Shown here piece after piece: positions 47,913 to 57,319 of a stretch of 64,000 nucleotides of DNA. The stretch's first letter is position 1. Every line of letters starts with the position of its first letter. Source of the DNA: Pseudomonas putida. Its GTDB lineage: Bacteria; Pseudomonadota; Gammaproteobacteria; Pseudomonadales; Pseudomonadaceae. Location of the stretch: assembly GCF_002741075.1 (NCBI RefSeq), contig NZ_CP016634.1:3502001-3566000 (forward strand), written 5' to 3'. Position numbers and translations under genes: made by a program. The notes beneath the pieces were generated by a model. It worked only from the letters and a program-made list of their open reading frames with translations. It did not search any database and had not been told where the DNA came from.

Positions 47913-49217
47913 TCACGGCTCTTTCACCCCCGTCGTATCACCGACCAGCGACTCGGCCTTCAGTGCAGGCTGTGGCTGGGCGCGCAAATCAGCCACCTGG
48001 CTCGCCGTCACCGACGCGGCCTGGTTACCCCAACTGCTGCGAATGAAATTGACCACATCGGCCACTGCCTGGTCCTTCATCCGCCAGGCAAAGCCCGGCA
48101 TGGTGAAGGTCGATGGCGCCGTTGCCGTGGCCGGCAGGGTCGCGCCTTCGAGCACGATGTGGATCAGCGAGGTGGCATCAGCGCTCTGCAGCACCGGGTT
48201 GCCAGCCAACGCCGGGAACACCCGCGCGTACCCCTTGCCGTCGGTGCGGTGGCACGCGGCGCAGTTGTCCACATAGAGCGCCGCGCCTGCCTTGGCATCG
48301 TCTCCCTGCCACAGCGCCTCGGCGACCTGACGGTCCTCTTGGAACGGCCTGTCGTCCGGGTTCACCGGCGGTAGGGATTTGAGGTAACGGGCAATGGCGG
48401 TGAGGTCGGCGTCCGTCATGTACTGCATGCTGTGCTCGACCACATCGCTCATACCACCGAACACCGCGGTACGCTCGTTTCGCCCGGTTTTGAGGAAGGC
48501 GACGATCTGTGCCTCGCTCCAACTGCCCAGGCCGTCCTTGTGATCCCCGCGCAGGTTCTTGGCGATCCAACCTTCCAGCGGTGCACTGCCGGACAAGTAG
48601 GCGTCCCCACCGGCGGCATCCAGGGCCTTCTCTTGCATGGTCAGCGCCCGCGGCGTGTGACAGGCGCCGCAATGGCCCAAGCCTTCGACCAGATAGGCCC
48701 CTCGGGCCACTGCCGGATCACGCCCGGCAGCCTCGAACGGCTTGACCTCGGGCGCGAACAGCGTGCGCCAGAACGCCAGTGGCCAGCGCATGCTCAGCGG
48801 CCATGGGATGTCGCTCTCTTTGTTCACCTGCTCCACCGGCTCCACGCCGTGCATGAAGTAGGCATACAGCGCCTTCATGTCGTCATCGCTGACCCGAGCG
48901 TAGGACGGATAGGGCATGGCCGGGTACAGCGTGCTGCCGTTCAGGCCAATACCCTGGCGCACCGCACGCTCGAAATCCTCGAAGCTGTAGTCGCCGATGC
49001 CGCTCGGGTCCGGGGTGATGTTGGTCGAGTAGACCGTGCCGATGGGCGTCGGCATGGGCAGCCCACCGGCGAAGGGCTTACCACCCTTGGCGGTGTGGCA
49101 GGCCACACAGTCCCCGGCCCGGGCGAGGTATTCGCCCTGCTTGACCAAGGCCGGGTCGGCGGCGTGCAGCAAGGTACTGGCGCCCAGGCTCAGGGCGGCG
49201 ATCAGAATGCGTTTCAT
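47913..49217 (-). CDS. Gluconate 2-dehydrogenase cytochrome c subunit
   Basis: The 434-residue triheme cytochrome begins with a Sec signal (MKRILIAALSLGASTLLHAA) and has three CxxCH sites: CVACH at 37-41, CGACH near 185 and CAACH near 320. It takes electrons from the FAD subunit in the periplasm and passes them to ubiquinone or the respiratory chain. It is the last gene of the gamma-FAD-cytochrome operon, ten bases after the FAD-subunit gene. Related cytochromes serve alcohol and sorbitol dehydrogenases, but the operon and neighbouring kgu genes point to gluconate. Confidence 0.92.
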   Translation of the reverse strand: MKRILIAALSLGASTLLHAADPALVKQGEYLARAGDCVACHTAKGGKPFAGGLPMPTPIGTVYSTNITPDPSGIGDYSFEDFERAVRQGIGLNGSTLYPAMPYPSYARVSDDDMKALYAYFMHGVEPVEQVNKESDIPWPLSMRWPLAFWRTLFAPEVKPFEAAGRDPAVARGAYLVEGLGHCGACHTPRALTMQEKALDAAGGDAYLSGSAPLEGWIAKNLRGDHKDGLGSWSEAQIVAFLKTGRNERTAVFGGMSDVVEHSMQYMTDADLTAIARYLKSLPPVNPDDRPFQEDRQVAEALWQGDDAKAGAALYVDNCAACHRTDGKGYARVFPALAGNPVLQSADATSLIHIVLEGATLPATATAPSTFTMPGFAWRMKDQAVADVVNFIRSSWGNQAASVTASQVADLRAQPQPALKAESLVGDTTGVKEP

Positions 49218-49227
49218 GGTCGGCCTC

Positions 49228-51015
49228 CTATGCCTGCACCAGCGGGCCTGGGCTTTTGAGGTACTGCTCGCGGATGGCCCGCGCCGACCAGTACGTCAGC
49301 GCCGCCACCAGCCCAGTGGGGTTGTAGCCCAGCCCTTGGGGGAAGGCCGAGGCACCCGGCACGAACACGTTATGGACATCCCAGCTTTGCAGGTAGCGAT
49401 TGATCGCGCTGGTCTTCGGGTCGGTGCCCATGATCGCCCCACCATTGAGGTGGGTGGTCTGATAGACCGTGGCATCGAAATGCTGACCGAACGCCTTCAT
49501 CGATGCGGTGACCGCCTTGGGCCCCATGGCCTCGGCGATCTTGCGCATGCGTTCGACCATGAAGCGGTTCATCTTCACGTCGTTGTCCTTCCAGTCGAAG
49601 GTCATGCGCAACAGCGGCTGACCATAGGCGTCCTTGTACACAGGGTCCAGGTCCAGGTAGTTGTCGCGGTAGGACTGATGCGCACCGTGGGCATCCATCG
49701 ACAGCATGTGGCTGTAGCTCTCGGCCACCGCAGCTTTCCAGGCGCTACCCCATTTGGGCGTGCCCGGCGGCACCTTGGTACCGGAGATGGGCTTGGTCCC
49801 GGCCTGGTTGACCCAGAACGGCGAGCCACCCACGAACCCTTCGGGGCCGTGGTCGAAGTTGTCGGCATTGAAGTCATCCACCGCCACGCCATTGCCGCCC
49901 GCGCCGATGAACGGGTTGGTGTGGTGGCTGTTCTTGTCGAAGAACGCCGTCACGGTGGAGAGGTTCTGGAAGGCGAAGTTGCGTCCCACCACCCCTTCGT
50001 TGCGGATCGGATCGTAAGGCTTGCCAATGCCCGAGAGCAGCATCAGGCGTACGTTGTTGAACTGGAACGCGCCAAGGATCACCAGGTCCGCGGGCTGTTC
50101 CACTTCGCGGCCCTGGGGATCGACGTAGGTCACGCCAGTGGCGAGGTTCTTCTCGGCGTTGAGGTTCACCCGCAGCACGTGGGCGTTGTTGCGCAGCTCG
50201 AAGTTCGGCACCTGACGCAGGGCCGGCAGGATGTTCACGTTGGGCGAGGCCTTGGAGTACATGTAGCAGGCGTAGCCACTGCAGAACCCACAGAAGTTGC
50301 ACGGCCCCATCTGCGCCCCATAGGGGTTGGTGTAGGGCCCTGAGGTGTTGGCCGAGGGCAGGTTGTAAGGATGGTAGCCCACCTCGCGCGCGGCCTTCTC
50401 GAACAGTTGCGCCGAGACGGTGTTCTTCTGCGCCGGCAGTGGGAAGTCATCGGAGCGGTCTGCAGAGAACGGGTTGCCGCCTTTGTCACGGCCCACCACC
50501 TGGCCCTTGATCGACCAGGCGGTGCCGGAGGTACCGAAGACTTTTTCGGCGAAATCGAAGTACGGCTCGAGCTCTTCGTAGCTGACGCCGAAATCCTGGA
50601 TGGTCATGCCTTCAGGGATGAAGGCCTTGCCATAGCGTTCCTCATAGTGGCTGCGCATGCGCAGCTCCATCGGGTCCACGCGAAAATGCACGCCAGACCA
50701 ATGCAGCCCTGCCCCACCGGTGCCCGTGCCCGGCAAGAAAGCCCCGAACTGGCGGTACGGCACGGCAAGATCGTTCACGCTGTGGCGCAGGGTCACGGTC
50801 TCGCGGGAGATGTCCATGAACAGCTTTTTGCGCGAGTTGTAGGTCAGCTCGTCCATGGTCTGCGGATAGACACCATCCGGGTAGGTGTCACGGGTCGGGC
50901 CACGCTCCAACGCCACCACGTGCAGGCCTGCCTCGGTCAGTTCCTTGGCCATGATCGCGCCGGTCCAGCCGAACCCGACGATGACCGCATCGACTTTCTT
51001 CATCACCTGGGCCAT
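49228..51015 (-). CDS. Gluconate 2-dehydrogenase FAD subunit (GMC oxidoreductase)
   Basis: The 595-residue flavoprotein has the FAD-binding VIVGFGWTGAIMAKELTEAG at the N-terminus, GTGGAGLHWSGV, and the C-terminal GMC block with GGAIMGTDPKTSAINRY and NVFVPGASAFPQGLG. It oxidises gluconate to 2-ketogluconate in the periplasm. It carries no signal of its own; the Tat signal on the gamma subunit probably carries the folded pair across. The gene is three bases after the gamma-subunit stop. Confidence 0.93.
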   Translation of the reverse strand: MAQVMKKVDAVIVGFGWTGAIMAKELTEAGLHVVALERGPTRDTYPDGVYPQTMDELTYNSRKKLFMDISRETVTLRHSVNDLAVPYRQFGAFLPGTGTGGAGLHWSGVHFRVDPMELRMRSHYEERYGKAFIPEGMTIQDFGVSYEELEPYFDFAEKVFGTSGTAWSIKGQVVGRDKGGNPFSADRSDDFPLPAQKNTVSAQLFEKAAREVGYHPYNLPSANTSGPYTNPYGAQMGPCNFCGFCSGYACYMYSKASPNVNILPALRQVPNFELRNNAHVLRVNLNAEKNLATGVTYVDPQGREVEQPADLVILGAFQFNNVRLMLLSGIGKPYDPIRNEGVVGRNFAFQNLSTVTAFFDKNSHHTNPFIGAGGNGVAVDDFNADNFDHGPEGFVGGSPFWVNQAGTKPISGTKVPPGTPKWGSAWKAAVAESYSHMLSMDAHGAHQSYRDNYLDLDPVYKDAYGQPLLRMTFDWKDNDVKMNRFMVERMRKIAEAMGPKAVTASMKAFGQHFDATVYQTTHLNGGAIMGTDPKTSAINRYLQSWDVHNVFVPGASAFPQGLGYNPTGLVAALTYWSARAIREQYLKSPGPLVQA

Positions 51016-51018
51016 CGC

Positions 51019-51777
51019 TCAACCTCGCTCGCCACTGATGGATACCGGCGGAAACGGATAGCGCTCATCGCGCTCCACCCAATCCATGAAATCGGCGCGC
51101 GCGCCTGGGAAGCCAATCAGCTTCCAGCCGGCCAGCCCTTGGTTGCCGCCGTGCAGGGGGTCGCTGAAAAAGCCTTCACGGGTATTGAGCCAGAGCATGG
51201 CGAAGAAGGTCACCGCCGGTACCGAAGCAAGCGCTGCCTTGCCGCTGTCCAGCGCTTCCAGTGCCTGCTGCTGTTGCCCAGGGTTCAGCTTCGCGAACGG
51301 ATTGCCCCATTGCGCATTGCACCAGGCGTCGGCCTCCTGGATACCCAGGCGATAGATTTCCTGGGGGCTGAGCTTGAGCTGGTAGCCCAGCTCAGCCGGG
51401 GCATCCGGGCGGAACGGCCCCTGCATGTACCACAGCCCGCCGCTGCCATAGCGGGTATTGAGCTGACGGTCGATGAACTCCGGTACGCCCGCTTCGGCAG
51501 CGCCCGGGCCGAGCGCATCGGACGGAATCAGCACAGCCACAGCGGCGTTGACGAAGGCCCATTCCTCGGCGGTGAAGAAGGTCGGCTGGTAGGCACGCGC
51601 CCTGCCCTTTTCAGGGGCCACGGCAGGTGAGGGATCGGATGCTGGTTTGGCGGTCTCGGCGAGCACCACGCTGCCCATACCGCTGCTGGCGAGGGTCGCC
51701 ACCGGGATGAGCGTCAGGGATTTTCGCAAGAACTCGCGCCGCGCCGGATGCGCGAAGGCAGGTTCGTCGTTGGACAT
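51019..51777 (-). CDS. Gluconate 2-dehydrogenase gamma subunit
   Basis: The 252-residue protein has a twin-arginine-type signal (ARREFLRKSLTLIPVATLAS) and the conserved gamma-subunit region with FTAEEWAFVNAAVAVLIPSD and FIDRQLNTRYG. It is needed for export and assembly of the FAD subunit. It is the first gene of the three-gene operon. The 142 bases upstream, to the kguD stop, show no PtxS-like palindrome. Confidence 0.92.
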   Translation of the reverse strand: MSNDEPAFAHPARREFLRKSLTLIPVATLASSGMGSVVLAETAKPASDPSPAVAPEKGRARAYQPTFFTAEEWAFVNAAVAVLIPSDALGPGAAEAGVPEFIDRQLNTRYGSGGLWYMQGPFRPDAPAELGYQLKLSPQEIYRLGIQEADAWCNAQWGNPFAKLNPGQQQQALEALDSGKAALASVPAVTFFAMLWLNTREGFFSDPLHGGNQGLAGWKLIGFPGARADFMDWVERDERYPFPPVSISGERG

Positions 51778-51919
51778 GGTTCAGGCCTCTTCAATAGGTC
51801 AATCAGGTCGTGCAAGGCATACGCTCCGTTGAGTCGGGGCTGTTGTTATGTTGGGAGAAAGCATAGACATCGGTCGCTGTACCGCCCCTGGCGGGCAAGC
51901 CGCGAGGGGCACCACTGGG

Positions 51920-52906
51920 TTAACCTGCCCGGCGCTCCCAGGCCTGAGGGTTGACCAAGTTCGCCGGCCGCTCACCCGCCAATGCCGCGAGCAAGTTGTC
52001 CACCGCACAGCGCGCCATGGCCTCGCGGGTCTCCTCGGTGGCCGAGCCGATGTGTGGGGTCACCACCAGGTTGTCCAGTTGCAACAGCGGCGAATTCGCT
52101 GGCAACGGTTCCTGGACAAAGACATCCAGCCCCGCACCGCGAATGCGCCGCTCACGCAAAGCCTGCGCCACAGCAGGCTCGTCCAGCACGCGCCCACGGG
52201 AGATGTTCACCAGGATCGCCGAAGGCTTCATCAGCGCCAGTTCAGGTGCGCCGATGAGGTTCTCGGTCTGCGCGCTCAGGGGGACGCACAGGCAGACGAA
52301 ATCCGACTCGGCCAGCAAGGCCTGAAGGCTGCGGTGACGTGCACCGTAGCGCGCCTCCACCTCGGGGCGCGGCTGACGGGTGTGATACAGTACCTGCATG
52401 CCAAAACCCGCATGGGCCCGGCGCGCCAGGGCTTCGCCGATGCGCCCCATGCCAACGATGCCGAGGGTCTTGCCCTGCACGTCGCAGCCAAACTGCGCAG
52501 GGCCTATCCCTGCGCGCCAGTGGCCGTCGCGAATCCAGCCGTCCAGCTCGACCACTCGCCGGGCGCAGGCCAGCAGCAGGGCGAAACCGGTGTCGGCGGT
52601 GGTCTCGGTGAGCACGTCGGGGGTGTTGGTCAGCAGGACTCCGCGCCGGTTCAGCTCGGCGATGTCATAGTTGTCCACACCCACCGATACGCTGGAGACC
52701 ACCTCCAGTTCTGGCGCCAAGTCGAGCAGTTCGCCACCCAGGCGCAGGCTCGCGCCAAGCAGGCCGTGGGTGCCTGGCAGCGCCGCCCGCAGACGGGCCA
52801 GGCCATCAGCGGCCGGTGCTTCGATCAGGGTCAGCTCGGTGTGGGCCTGCAGACGCTGCATGAGGTCATCGGACAGGCGTTTGTAGAGGACGATGCGTTT
52901 CTTCAT
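51920..52906 (-). CDS. kguD: 2-ketogluconate 6-phosphate reductase
   Basis: The 328-residue D-2-hydroxyacid dehydrogenase has the NAD(P) loop GIVGMGRIGEALARRAH at about residue 152. The catalytic set is Arg in NISRGRVLDE, Glu in VFVQEPL and His in TPHIGSATEE. It reduces 2-keto-6-phosphogluconate to 6-phosphogluconate for the Entner-Doudoroff route. Its place at the end of kguE-kguK-kguT-kguD decides the substrate within this broad family. Confidence 0.92.
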   Translation of the reverse strand: MKKRIVLYKRLSDDLMQRLQAHTELTLIEAPAADGLARLRAALPGTHGLLGASLRLGGELLDLAPELEVVSSVSVGVDNYDIAELNRRGVLLTNTPDVLTETTADTGFALLLACARRVVELDGWIRDGHWRAGIGPAQFGCDVQGKTLGIVGMGRIGEALARRAHAGFGMQVLYHTRQPRPEVEARYGARHRSLQALLAESDFVCLCVPLSAQTENLIGAPELALMKPSAILVNISRGRVLDEPAVAQALRERRIRGAGLDVFVQEPLPANSPLLQLDNLVVTPHIGSATEETREAMARCAVDNLLAALAGERPANLVNPQAWERRAG

Positions 52907-52915
52907 GGTGGGATC

Positions 52916-54193
52916 CTATTGACTCGGAGCCAGGCGCGAGCGCTGCACCTGTTGCGAAGGGTTGAGAACGGCGGTCAGGGCCACGGCCACCAGCAGCGCG
53001 CCGCACATGAACAGGTAGGAAGCACCGGGGCCGCCGGTGGCGCCGTTGAGATAGCCCACCAGCCAGGAGCCAGAGAAAGATCCCAAGGCCCCCATGCTGT
53101 TGATCAGCGCCATGGCACCGCCTGCGACGTTGCTCGGCAGCAACTCCGGGACGATGGCGAAGAACGGGCCATAGGGGGCGTACATGCAGGCGCCGGCAAT
53201 CACCAGCAGCGCGTAGGACCACCAGAAGTGCTCGGTACCCAGGCTGTAGGAGCCATAGAAGGCCAGCGCGGCGATCAACAGCGGCGGCCAGACGAAGCGT
53301 TTGCGCTTTTGTATGCGGTCCGAGGCCCAGGAGACGCCCACCATGGCCAGCACTGCGCCCAAGTACGGCACCGCCGACAGCCAGCCGGCAGTGACAATGT
53401 CCAATGCCGCGGCCTGCTTGAGGATCGAGGGCAGCCACAGCACGAAGCCGTAGACCCCGATGCTCCAGCAGAAGTACTGCAACGAGAGGATGATCACCTT
53501 GGGCGAGCGGAACGCTTCGCGGTAGTTTTTCACCGGCTTGATGCCCTGCTGTTCGGCGGCCAGGGCCTCGCGCAAGGCGGCCTTGTCTTGCTCGGCCAGC
53601 CATTTGGCCTGTTCCGGGCGATCGTCGACCAGGCGCCACCAGATGAACGCCCAGAGCACGGCAGGCAATCCTTCGATAATGAACATCCAGCGCCAGTCGA
53701 AGTGCTTGACCAGATAACCGGAGACCACTGACATCCAGAGAATGGTCACCGGGTTGCCGAGGATCAGAAACGTATTGGCCCGCGAGCGCTCGGCCCGGGT
53801 GAACCAGTGGCAGAGGTAGATCAGCATGGCCGGCATCACCGCCGCTTCGACCACGCCCAACAAGAAGCGGATGCCGATCAGCAGGTAGACGTCCTGGACC
53901 ATCCCTGTGAGCGTCGCCAGCCCACCCCAGAGGATCAGGCTGACGAAGATCAGCTTCTTCACACTGCGCTTTTCGGCATAGATGGCGCCGGGAACCTGGA
54001 AGAAGAAATAACCGAGAAAGAACAGCGCCCCCAACAGCGACGACAGGGCCGGGGTGATATGCAGGTCATCGGCCATGCCTGAGGCTGCGGCGAAACCATA
54101 GTTGGCGCGGTCCAGGTAGGCGAGGCTGTAGGTGATGAAGACGATTGGCATGATGTACCACCAACGCCGCGGAGCAATTCGGTCGATCTGCAT
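52916..54193 (-). CDS. kguT: 2-ketogluconate transporter (MFS)
   Basis: The 425-residue inner-membrane protein has about 12 helices and the anion:cation symporter (ACS) pattern of hexuronate/gluconate carriers: SLAYLDRANYGFAAASGM in helix 1, and GAIYAEKRSVKKLIF and WFTRAERSRANTF in cytoplasmic loops. The ATG at 54193 follows CAGGAG at good distance. An open extension to 54262 crosses the ribosome site and is rejected. It imports 2-ketogluconate made by the periplasmic dehydrogenase encoded downstream. Confidence 0.92.
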   Translation of the reverse strand: MQIDRIAPRRWWYIMPIVFITYSLAYLDRANYGFAAASGMADDLHITPALSSLLGALFFLGYFFFQVPGAIYAEKRSVKKLIFVSLILWGGLATLTGMVQDVYLLIGIRFLLGVVEAAVMPAMLIYLCHWFTRAERSRANTFLILGNPVTILWMSVVSGYLVKHFDWRWMFIIEGLPAVLWAFIWWRLVDDRPEQAKWLAEQDKAALREALAAEQQGIKPVKNYREAFRSPKVIILSLQYFCWSIGVYGFVLWLPSILKQAAALDIVTAGWLSAVPYLGAVLAMVGVSWASDRIQKRKRFVWPPLLIAALAFYGSYSLGTEHFWWSYALLVIAGACMYAPYGPFFAIVPELLPSNVAGGAMALINSMGALGSFSGSWLVGYLNGATGGPGASYLFMCGALLVAVALTAVLNPSQQVQRSRLAPSQ

Positions 54194-54258
54194 GGTGTAT
54201 CTCCTGAGCTTTTTGTTCTTGTTGCAACAGGTGCCGGCCAGGCCGGCTGGTTCGGTCG

Positions 54259-55212
54259 TCATGCGCTCGCGCGCGTCTCGAAGGTGTCCAGCTCAAAGCG
54301 TTGCGGCAGCCCTTCCATGTCACCGCGCGATTGCACCGCGCGGCTGCCGCACCAGTTGCCTCGCGCCACGGCATGACGCAGGTCGAGGCCTTCGAGCAGG
54401 GCGCTGATCACGCCGACGGCAAAGGCGTCACCCGCCCCCACCGTATCCACCACCTGGGCCACCGGCTGCGGCGCCACGATGCCCTCGGCGCCCTCGGCAT
54501 CGCGGTAATACGCACCTTGCGCCCCAAGTTTGATCGCCACTCGCTGCACGCCGTGCTCCAGGTAGAAGCCTGCGATGGCCTCCGGTGACCGCCGGCCGGT
54601 GAGCACACGCCCCTCCTCCAACCCCGGCAGCACCCAGTCGGCCTTGACCGCCAGGGCGTTGATTTCCTGCACCATGGTCCGCACGTTCGGCCACAGCGAC
54701 GGGCGTAGGTTCGGGTCGAAGGAAATACTCCGCCCACAGGCACGCATGGCATCTAGCAAGCGATGGGAAAGTTCGCGGCAAGACGCCGACAACGCTGGCG
54801 GAATCCCCGTGGCATGCAGGTGCCGCGCTTTGAGCAGGCTTGGCCGTAGCACAGCGGGTGACAGGCGACTGGCCGCAGAACCGCGACGGAAGTACTCGAC
54901 CTGAGGATCCAGCCCATCGTCGCAGCGGGCCTTGAGCTGAAAACCTGTGGGGTGTTCAGGATCGATTTCGACGTCGTCACAGCTCAGGCCCTCGCGGCGC
55001 AGGCTGGCGAGCACGAAGGCACCGAGAGAATCAGCGCCTACCCGGCTCAGCCAGTTCACTTGCAACCCCAGGCGCGCCAAGCCGATGGCCACATTGCTGT
55101 CGGCCCCCGCGATGCGTTTGCCGAACCCCACGGCCTGGGCCAGCTCGCCGCATTGCTCGGCCACGAACATGGCCATGGTTTCACCGAAGCAGAGCACGTC
55201 CAGATCAGCCAT
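54259..55212 (-). CDS. kguK: 2-ketogluconate kinase
   Basis: The 317-residue PfkB/ribokinase-family enzyme has CFGETMAMFV, GADSNVAIGLARLG near the N-terminus, and DTVGAGDAFAVGVISALL with the catalytic Asp at about residue 255. It phosphorylates 2-ketogluconate at C6. I chose the ATG at 55212, which overlaps the kguE stop by 8 bases; longer frames read as non-native sequence. Confidence 0.93.
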   Translation of the reverse strand: MADLDVLCFGETMAMFVAEQCGELAQAVGFGKRIAGADSNVAIGLARLGLQVNWLSRVGADSLGAFVLASLRREGLSCDDVEIDPEHPTGFQLKARCDDGLDPQVEYFRRGSAASRLSPAVLRPSLLKARHLHATGIPPALSASCRELSHRLLDAMRACGRSISFDPNLRPSLWPNVRTMVQEINALAVKADWVLPGLEEGRVLTGRRSPEAIAGFYLEHGVQRVAIKLGAQGAYYRDAEGAEGIVAPQPVAQVVDTVGAGDAFAVGVISALLEGLDLRHAVARGNWCGSRAVQSRGDMEGLPQRFELDTFETRASA

Positions 55213-55975
55213 GGCACACCTCCACCTCGAGCGCGGCCAGCTGTGCCACCTGTTCGCGGGTGAACGCCAGCAAATCGTCACTGACCAGGGGGTACTCGAT
55301 GGCGCGCGGCACACCCGGGGCGAAACAGCGCATCAGCTCGCGCCAATGGGCCAGGTCGCTCGCCTGCGGAGGAACCGCCGCCAGTTGACCATCCTTACGG
55401 CGCTCGACGGCCTTGCAGTGCACGTAACGGACCCAAGGCCCGAAGGCCCGCGCTGCCTGCAGGGGTGACTCGTCCTGCCAGTGCCAGTTGCCGATGTCGA
55501 AGGTCATGCCCAGCGCCAGGCCCTGGTTGGCGGCGCGCTGGAAGAAGTCCAGCAACGGCTGCAGGCGCCCGCCTTGAACGGTCTGGTCGTTCTCCACGAA
55601 CAGCGCTGTCCCCTGCACCAGCAGTGGGCGCAGTGCCTCGAGGTCGCAGTGGTCGTGATAGTGGCCAAGGGAAACCTTCAGCGCCACAGCGCCAACCTGA
55701 CAGGCCAATTGCAGCCGCGCGGCCACCTCCGGCTCCAGGCTGCCATCCTCGCGCCACAGTTCCAGCGGCGTGGAGAACAGGCTCTCCAGCCCCAGCGCAC
55801 CGCTGGCATTGGCGAGTTCAGCGGCATCGGGCCATGCCTCGAACAACTCCTCACGCCACTCCACGCGACGCGCGCCGGCCGCAGCCAGCAGAGGCAGGTA
55901 AGCGACCTGGCCTTGGCGCCTTACGGTATCGGCGCCAAAGCTCGACAGGCTGATGGAAACAGGGTTCGCGTACAT
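55205..55975 (-). CDS. kguE: TIM-barrel epimerase-like protein of the 2-ketogluconate operon
   Basis: The 256-residue xylose-isomerase-like protein has metal-ligand segments ALFVENDQT, MTFDIGNWHW and RYVHCKAVE. It is the first gene of kguEKTD. Its exact reaction is not established in the family, though the operon is for 2-ketogluconate use. The start lies 25 bases after a perfect PtxS operator. Confidence 0.9.
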   Translation of the reverse strand: MYANPVSISLSSFGADTVRRQGQVAYLPLLAAAGARRVEWREELFEAWPDAAELANASGALGLESLFSTPLELWREDGSLEPEVAARLQLACQVGAVALKVSLGHYHDHCDLEALRPLLVQGTALFVENDQTVQGGRLQPLLDFFQRAANQGLALGMTFDIGNWHWQDESPLQAARAFGPWVRYVHCKAVERRKDGQLAAVPPQASDLAHWRELMRCFAPGVPRAIEYPLVSDDLLAFTREQVAQLAALEVEVCHG

Positions 55976-56000
55976 TGTCGTTGTCCTTGTTCTTGTCGAA

Positions 56001-56014
56001 TGAAACCGGTTTCA
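56001..56014. promoter_or_regulatory. PtxS operator upstream of kguE
   Basis: TGAAACCGGTTTCA is a perfect 14-base palindrome and is identical to the PtxS operator described for P. putida. It lies 25 bases before the kguE start, where repressor binding would block transcription. 2-Ketogluconate is the known inducer. Confidence 0.93.
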
Positions 56015-56057
56015 TTTGCAGGTAAAAAACAGCGCGACACGCTGGCCACGCTGCTTT

Positions 56058-57080
56058 TCAATCAATCAGGCGACTGGAGCCTCGAACGATGAGTTCAGCC
56101 CGCAGGTCCAGGCGACGGGCGGGTAACTGGCTGCCTTGCATGCGTTCCAGCAGGCACTGGAATGCAGCAGCACCAATGCGCTCGGTGGGCTGGGCCAGGG
56201 CAGTGATACCGCTCCCGACCAAGGGGTACCAGTCCAGATCATCGAGGGCGACCAGGCCCAGCTTCTGGAACGGATGCTCGCCCCGCCCATGCAGATGCCG
56301 CATGACCTCGAGGGTCGCCACGCCGTTGCAACTGAACAGCGCCTGCGGGCCATGGCCAGTACCCGCCAGAAACCCTGCCAACTGTTCTGGCAGGCGGCAG
56401 CTCACTTCCAGAACCTGCCCGCGAAGACCAGGGCGCCGAGCGATGGACGCCTGGAACGCAGATACCCTCTCCTGACGCGAACTGGTGCCATCGAGCGGTT
56501 CGGTGACCGCCAGAATGTCGCGATACCCCTGCCCCTGCAGGTGCTCCAATGCTTGTTCGACGGCATCGGCGTTGTCCAGGCCCACCAGGTCGGTCTGCAG
56601 CTCCGCCAGTTGACGGTCCACCAGCACCATCGGCAGTTCGCGGCCCAGGCTGGCCAATTCGCCCGCGTGGTGGCCGAGGGTGTTCACGATCAGGCCATCG
56701 ACGTTGTACGACTGAAGCGCCTGCAAATGCAGACACTCCTGTTCGTCATCGCAATCGGTATTGCACACCACCAGGCTATAGCCATGCTGGCGGCACGCCA
56801 GTTCGACGCCATGCATCACCGCCACGGAATAAGGGTTGCGGATATCGGCCAGGAGCATGCCGATCAAGCCCGTACGGCCCCGCTTGAGCGCGCTGGCCAT
56901 GCGGTTGGGGCGATAACCGAGTCGCTCGATCACAGCCTCGATACGCTGGGCGGTGGCCTCGGCGAGCAATTGCCGGTCGCCGCCGATGTAGCGCGAGACC
57001 GTGGCTTTGGAAACGCCGGCAGCCTGGGCCACCTCGCTGATGGTGACCCGCCCCCGGGCAGGCGCATGCATCTTGTTCAC
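56058..57080 (-). CDS. ptxS: LacI-family repressor of 2-ketogluconate genes
   Basis: The 340-residue regulator has a LacI helix-turn-helix at about residues 12-32 (TISEVAQAAGVSKATVSRYI), the hinge YRPNRMASALKRGRT, and a periplasmic-binding-like effector domain (IGMLLADIRNPYSVAVMHGV). It precedes kguE on the same strand with an operator in the 82-base space, and has another operator before its own start, so it represses kguEKTD and itself. The name rests on gene context and both operators. Confidence 0.94.
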   Translation of the reverse strand: MNKMHAPARGRVTISEVAQAAGVSKATVSRYIGGDRQLLAEATAQRIEAVIERLGYRPNRMASALKRGRTGLIGMLLADIRNPYSVAVMHGVELACRQHGYSLVVCNTDCDDEQECLHLQALQSYNVDGLIVNTLGHHAGELASLGRELPMVLVDRQLAELQTDLVGLDNADAVEQALEHLQGQGYRDILAVTEPLDGTSSRQERVSAFQASIARRPGLRGQVLEVSCRLPEQLAGFLAGTGHGPQALFSCNGVATLEVMRHLHGRGEHPFQKLGLVALDDLDWYPLVGSGITALAQPTERIGAAAFQCLLERMQGSQLPARRLDLRAELIVRGSSRLID

Positions 57081-57117
57081 CCTATGACCTTCTTGTCTGT
57101 ACTTATGGGCAGGGTTA

Positions 57118-57131
57118 TGAAAACGGTTTCA
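57118..57131. promoter_or_regulatory. PtxS operator upstream of ptxS
   Basis: TGAAAACGGTTTCA differs at one base from the perfect palindrome at 56001. It lies 37 bases before the ptxS start and would give autoregulation. Confidence 0.88.
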
Positions 57132-57244
57132 ATAAAACAGGGATACGGAATTTCGTCAATCGAAAATCCCTAGCCCGATGGCTGGATGGAAGATGGGTTA
57201 TCAGGTTGAAGAGCGAGAACGGTAATGAAAGCATTACCAGAAGA

Positions 57245-57319
57245 TGGCGTCCCCGGCAGGAATCGAACCTGCATCAAGGCCTTAGGAGGGCCCCGTTCTA
57301 TCCATTAAACTACGAGGAC
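57245..57319 (-). tRNA. tRNA-Arg (anticodon CCT)
   Basis: The minus strand folds as a tRNA of 75 bases with encoded CCA. The acceptor stem is GTCCTCG with CGGGGAC, the anticodon loop is CTCCTAA, and the T-loop is TTCGATT. It reads the rare AGG codon and resembles E. coli argW. tRNA-Arg(CCT) genes are common integration sites, but no attachment-site copy was seen nearby. Confidence 0.95.

Noticed and set aside
51848-53731. A plus-strand 627-codon frame opposite kguD and kguT
   Set aside because: This is another composition-driven shadow, with His/Gln/Arg-rich low-complexity sequence.
57245-57319. tRNA-Arg(CCT) as the attachment site of an integrated element
   Set aside because: No integrase and no repeated tRNA 3' end was found in the window.
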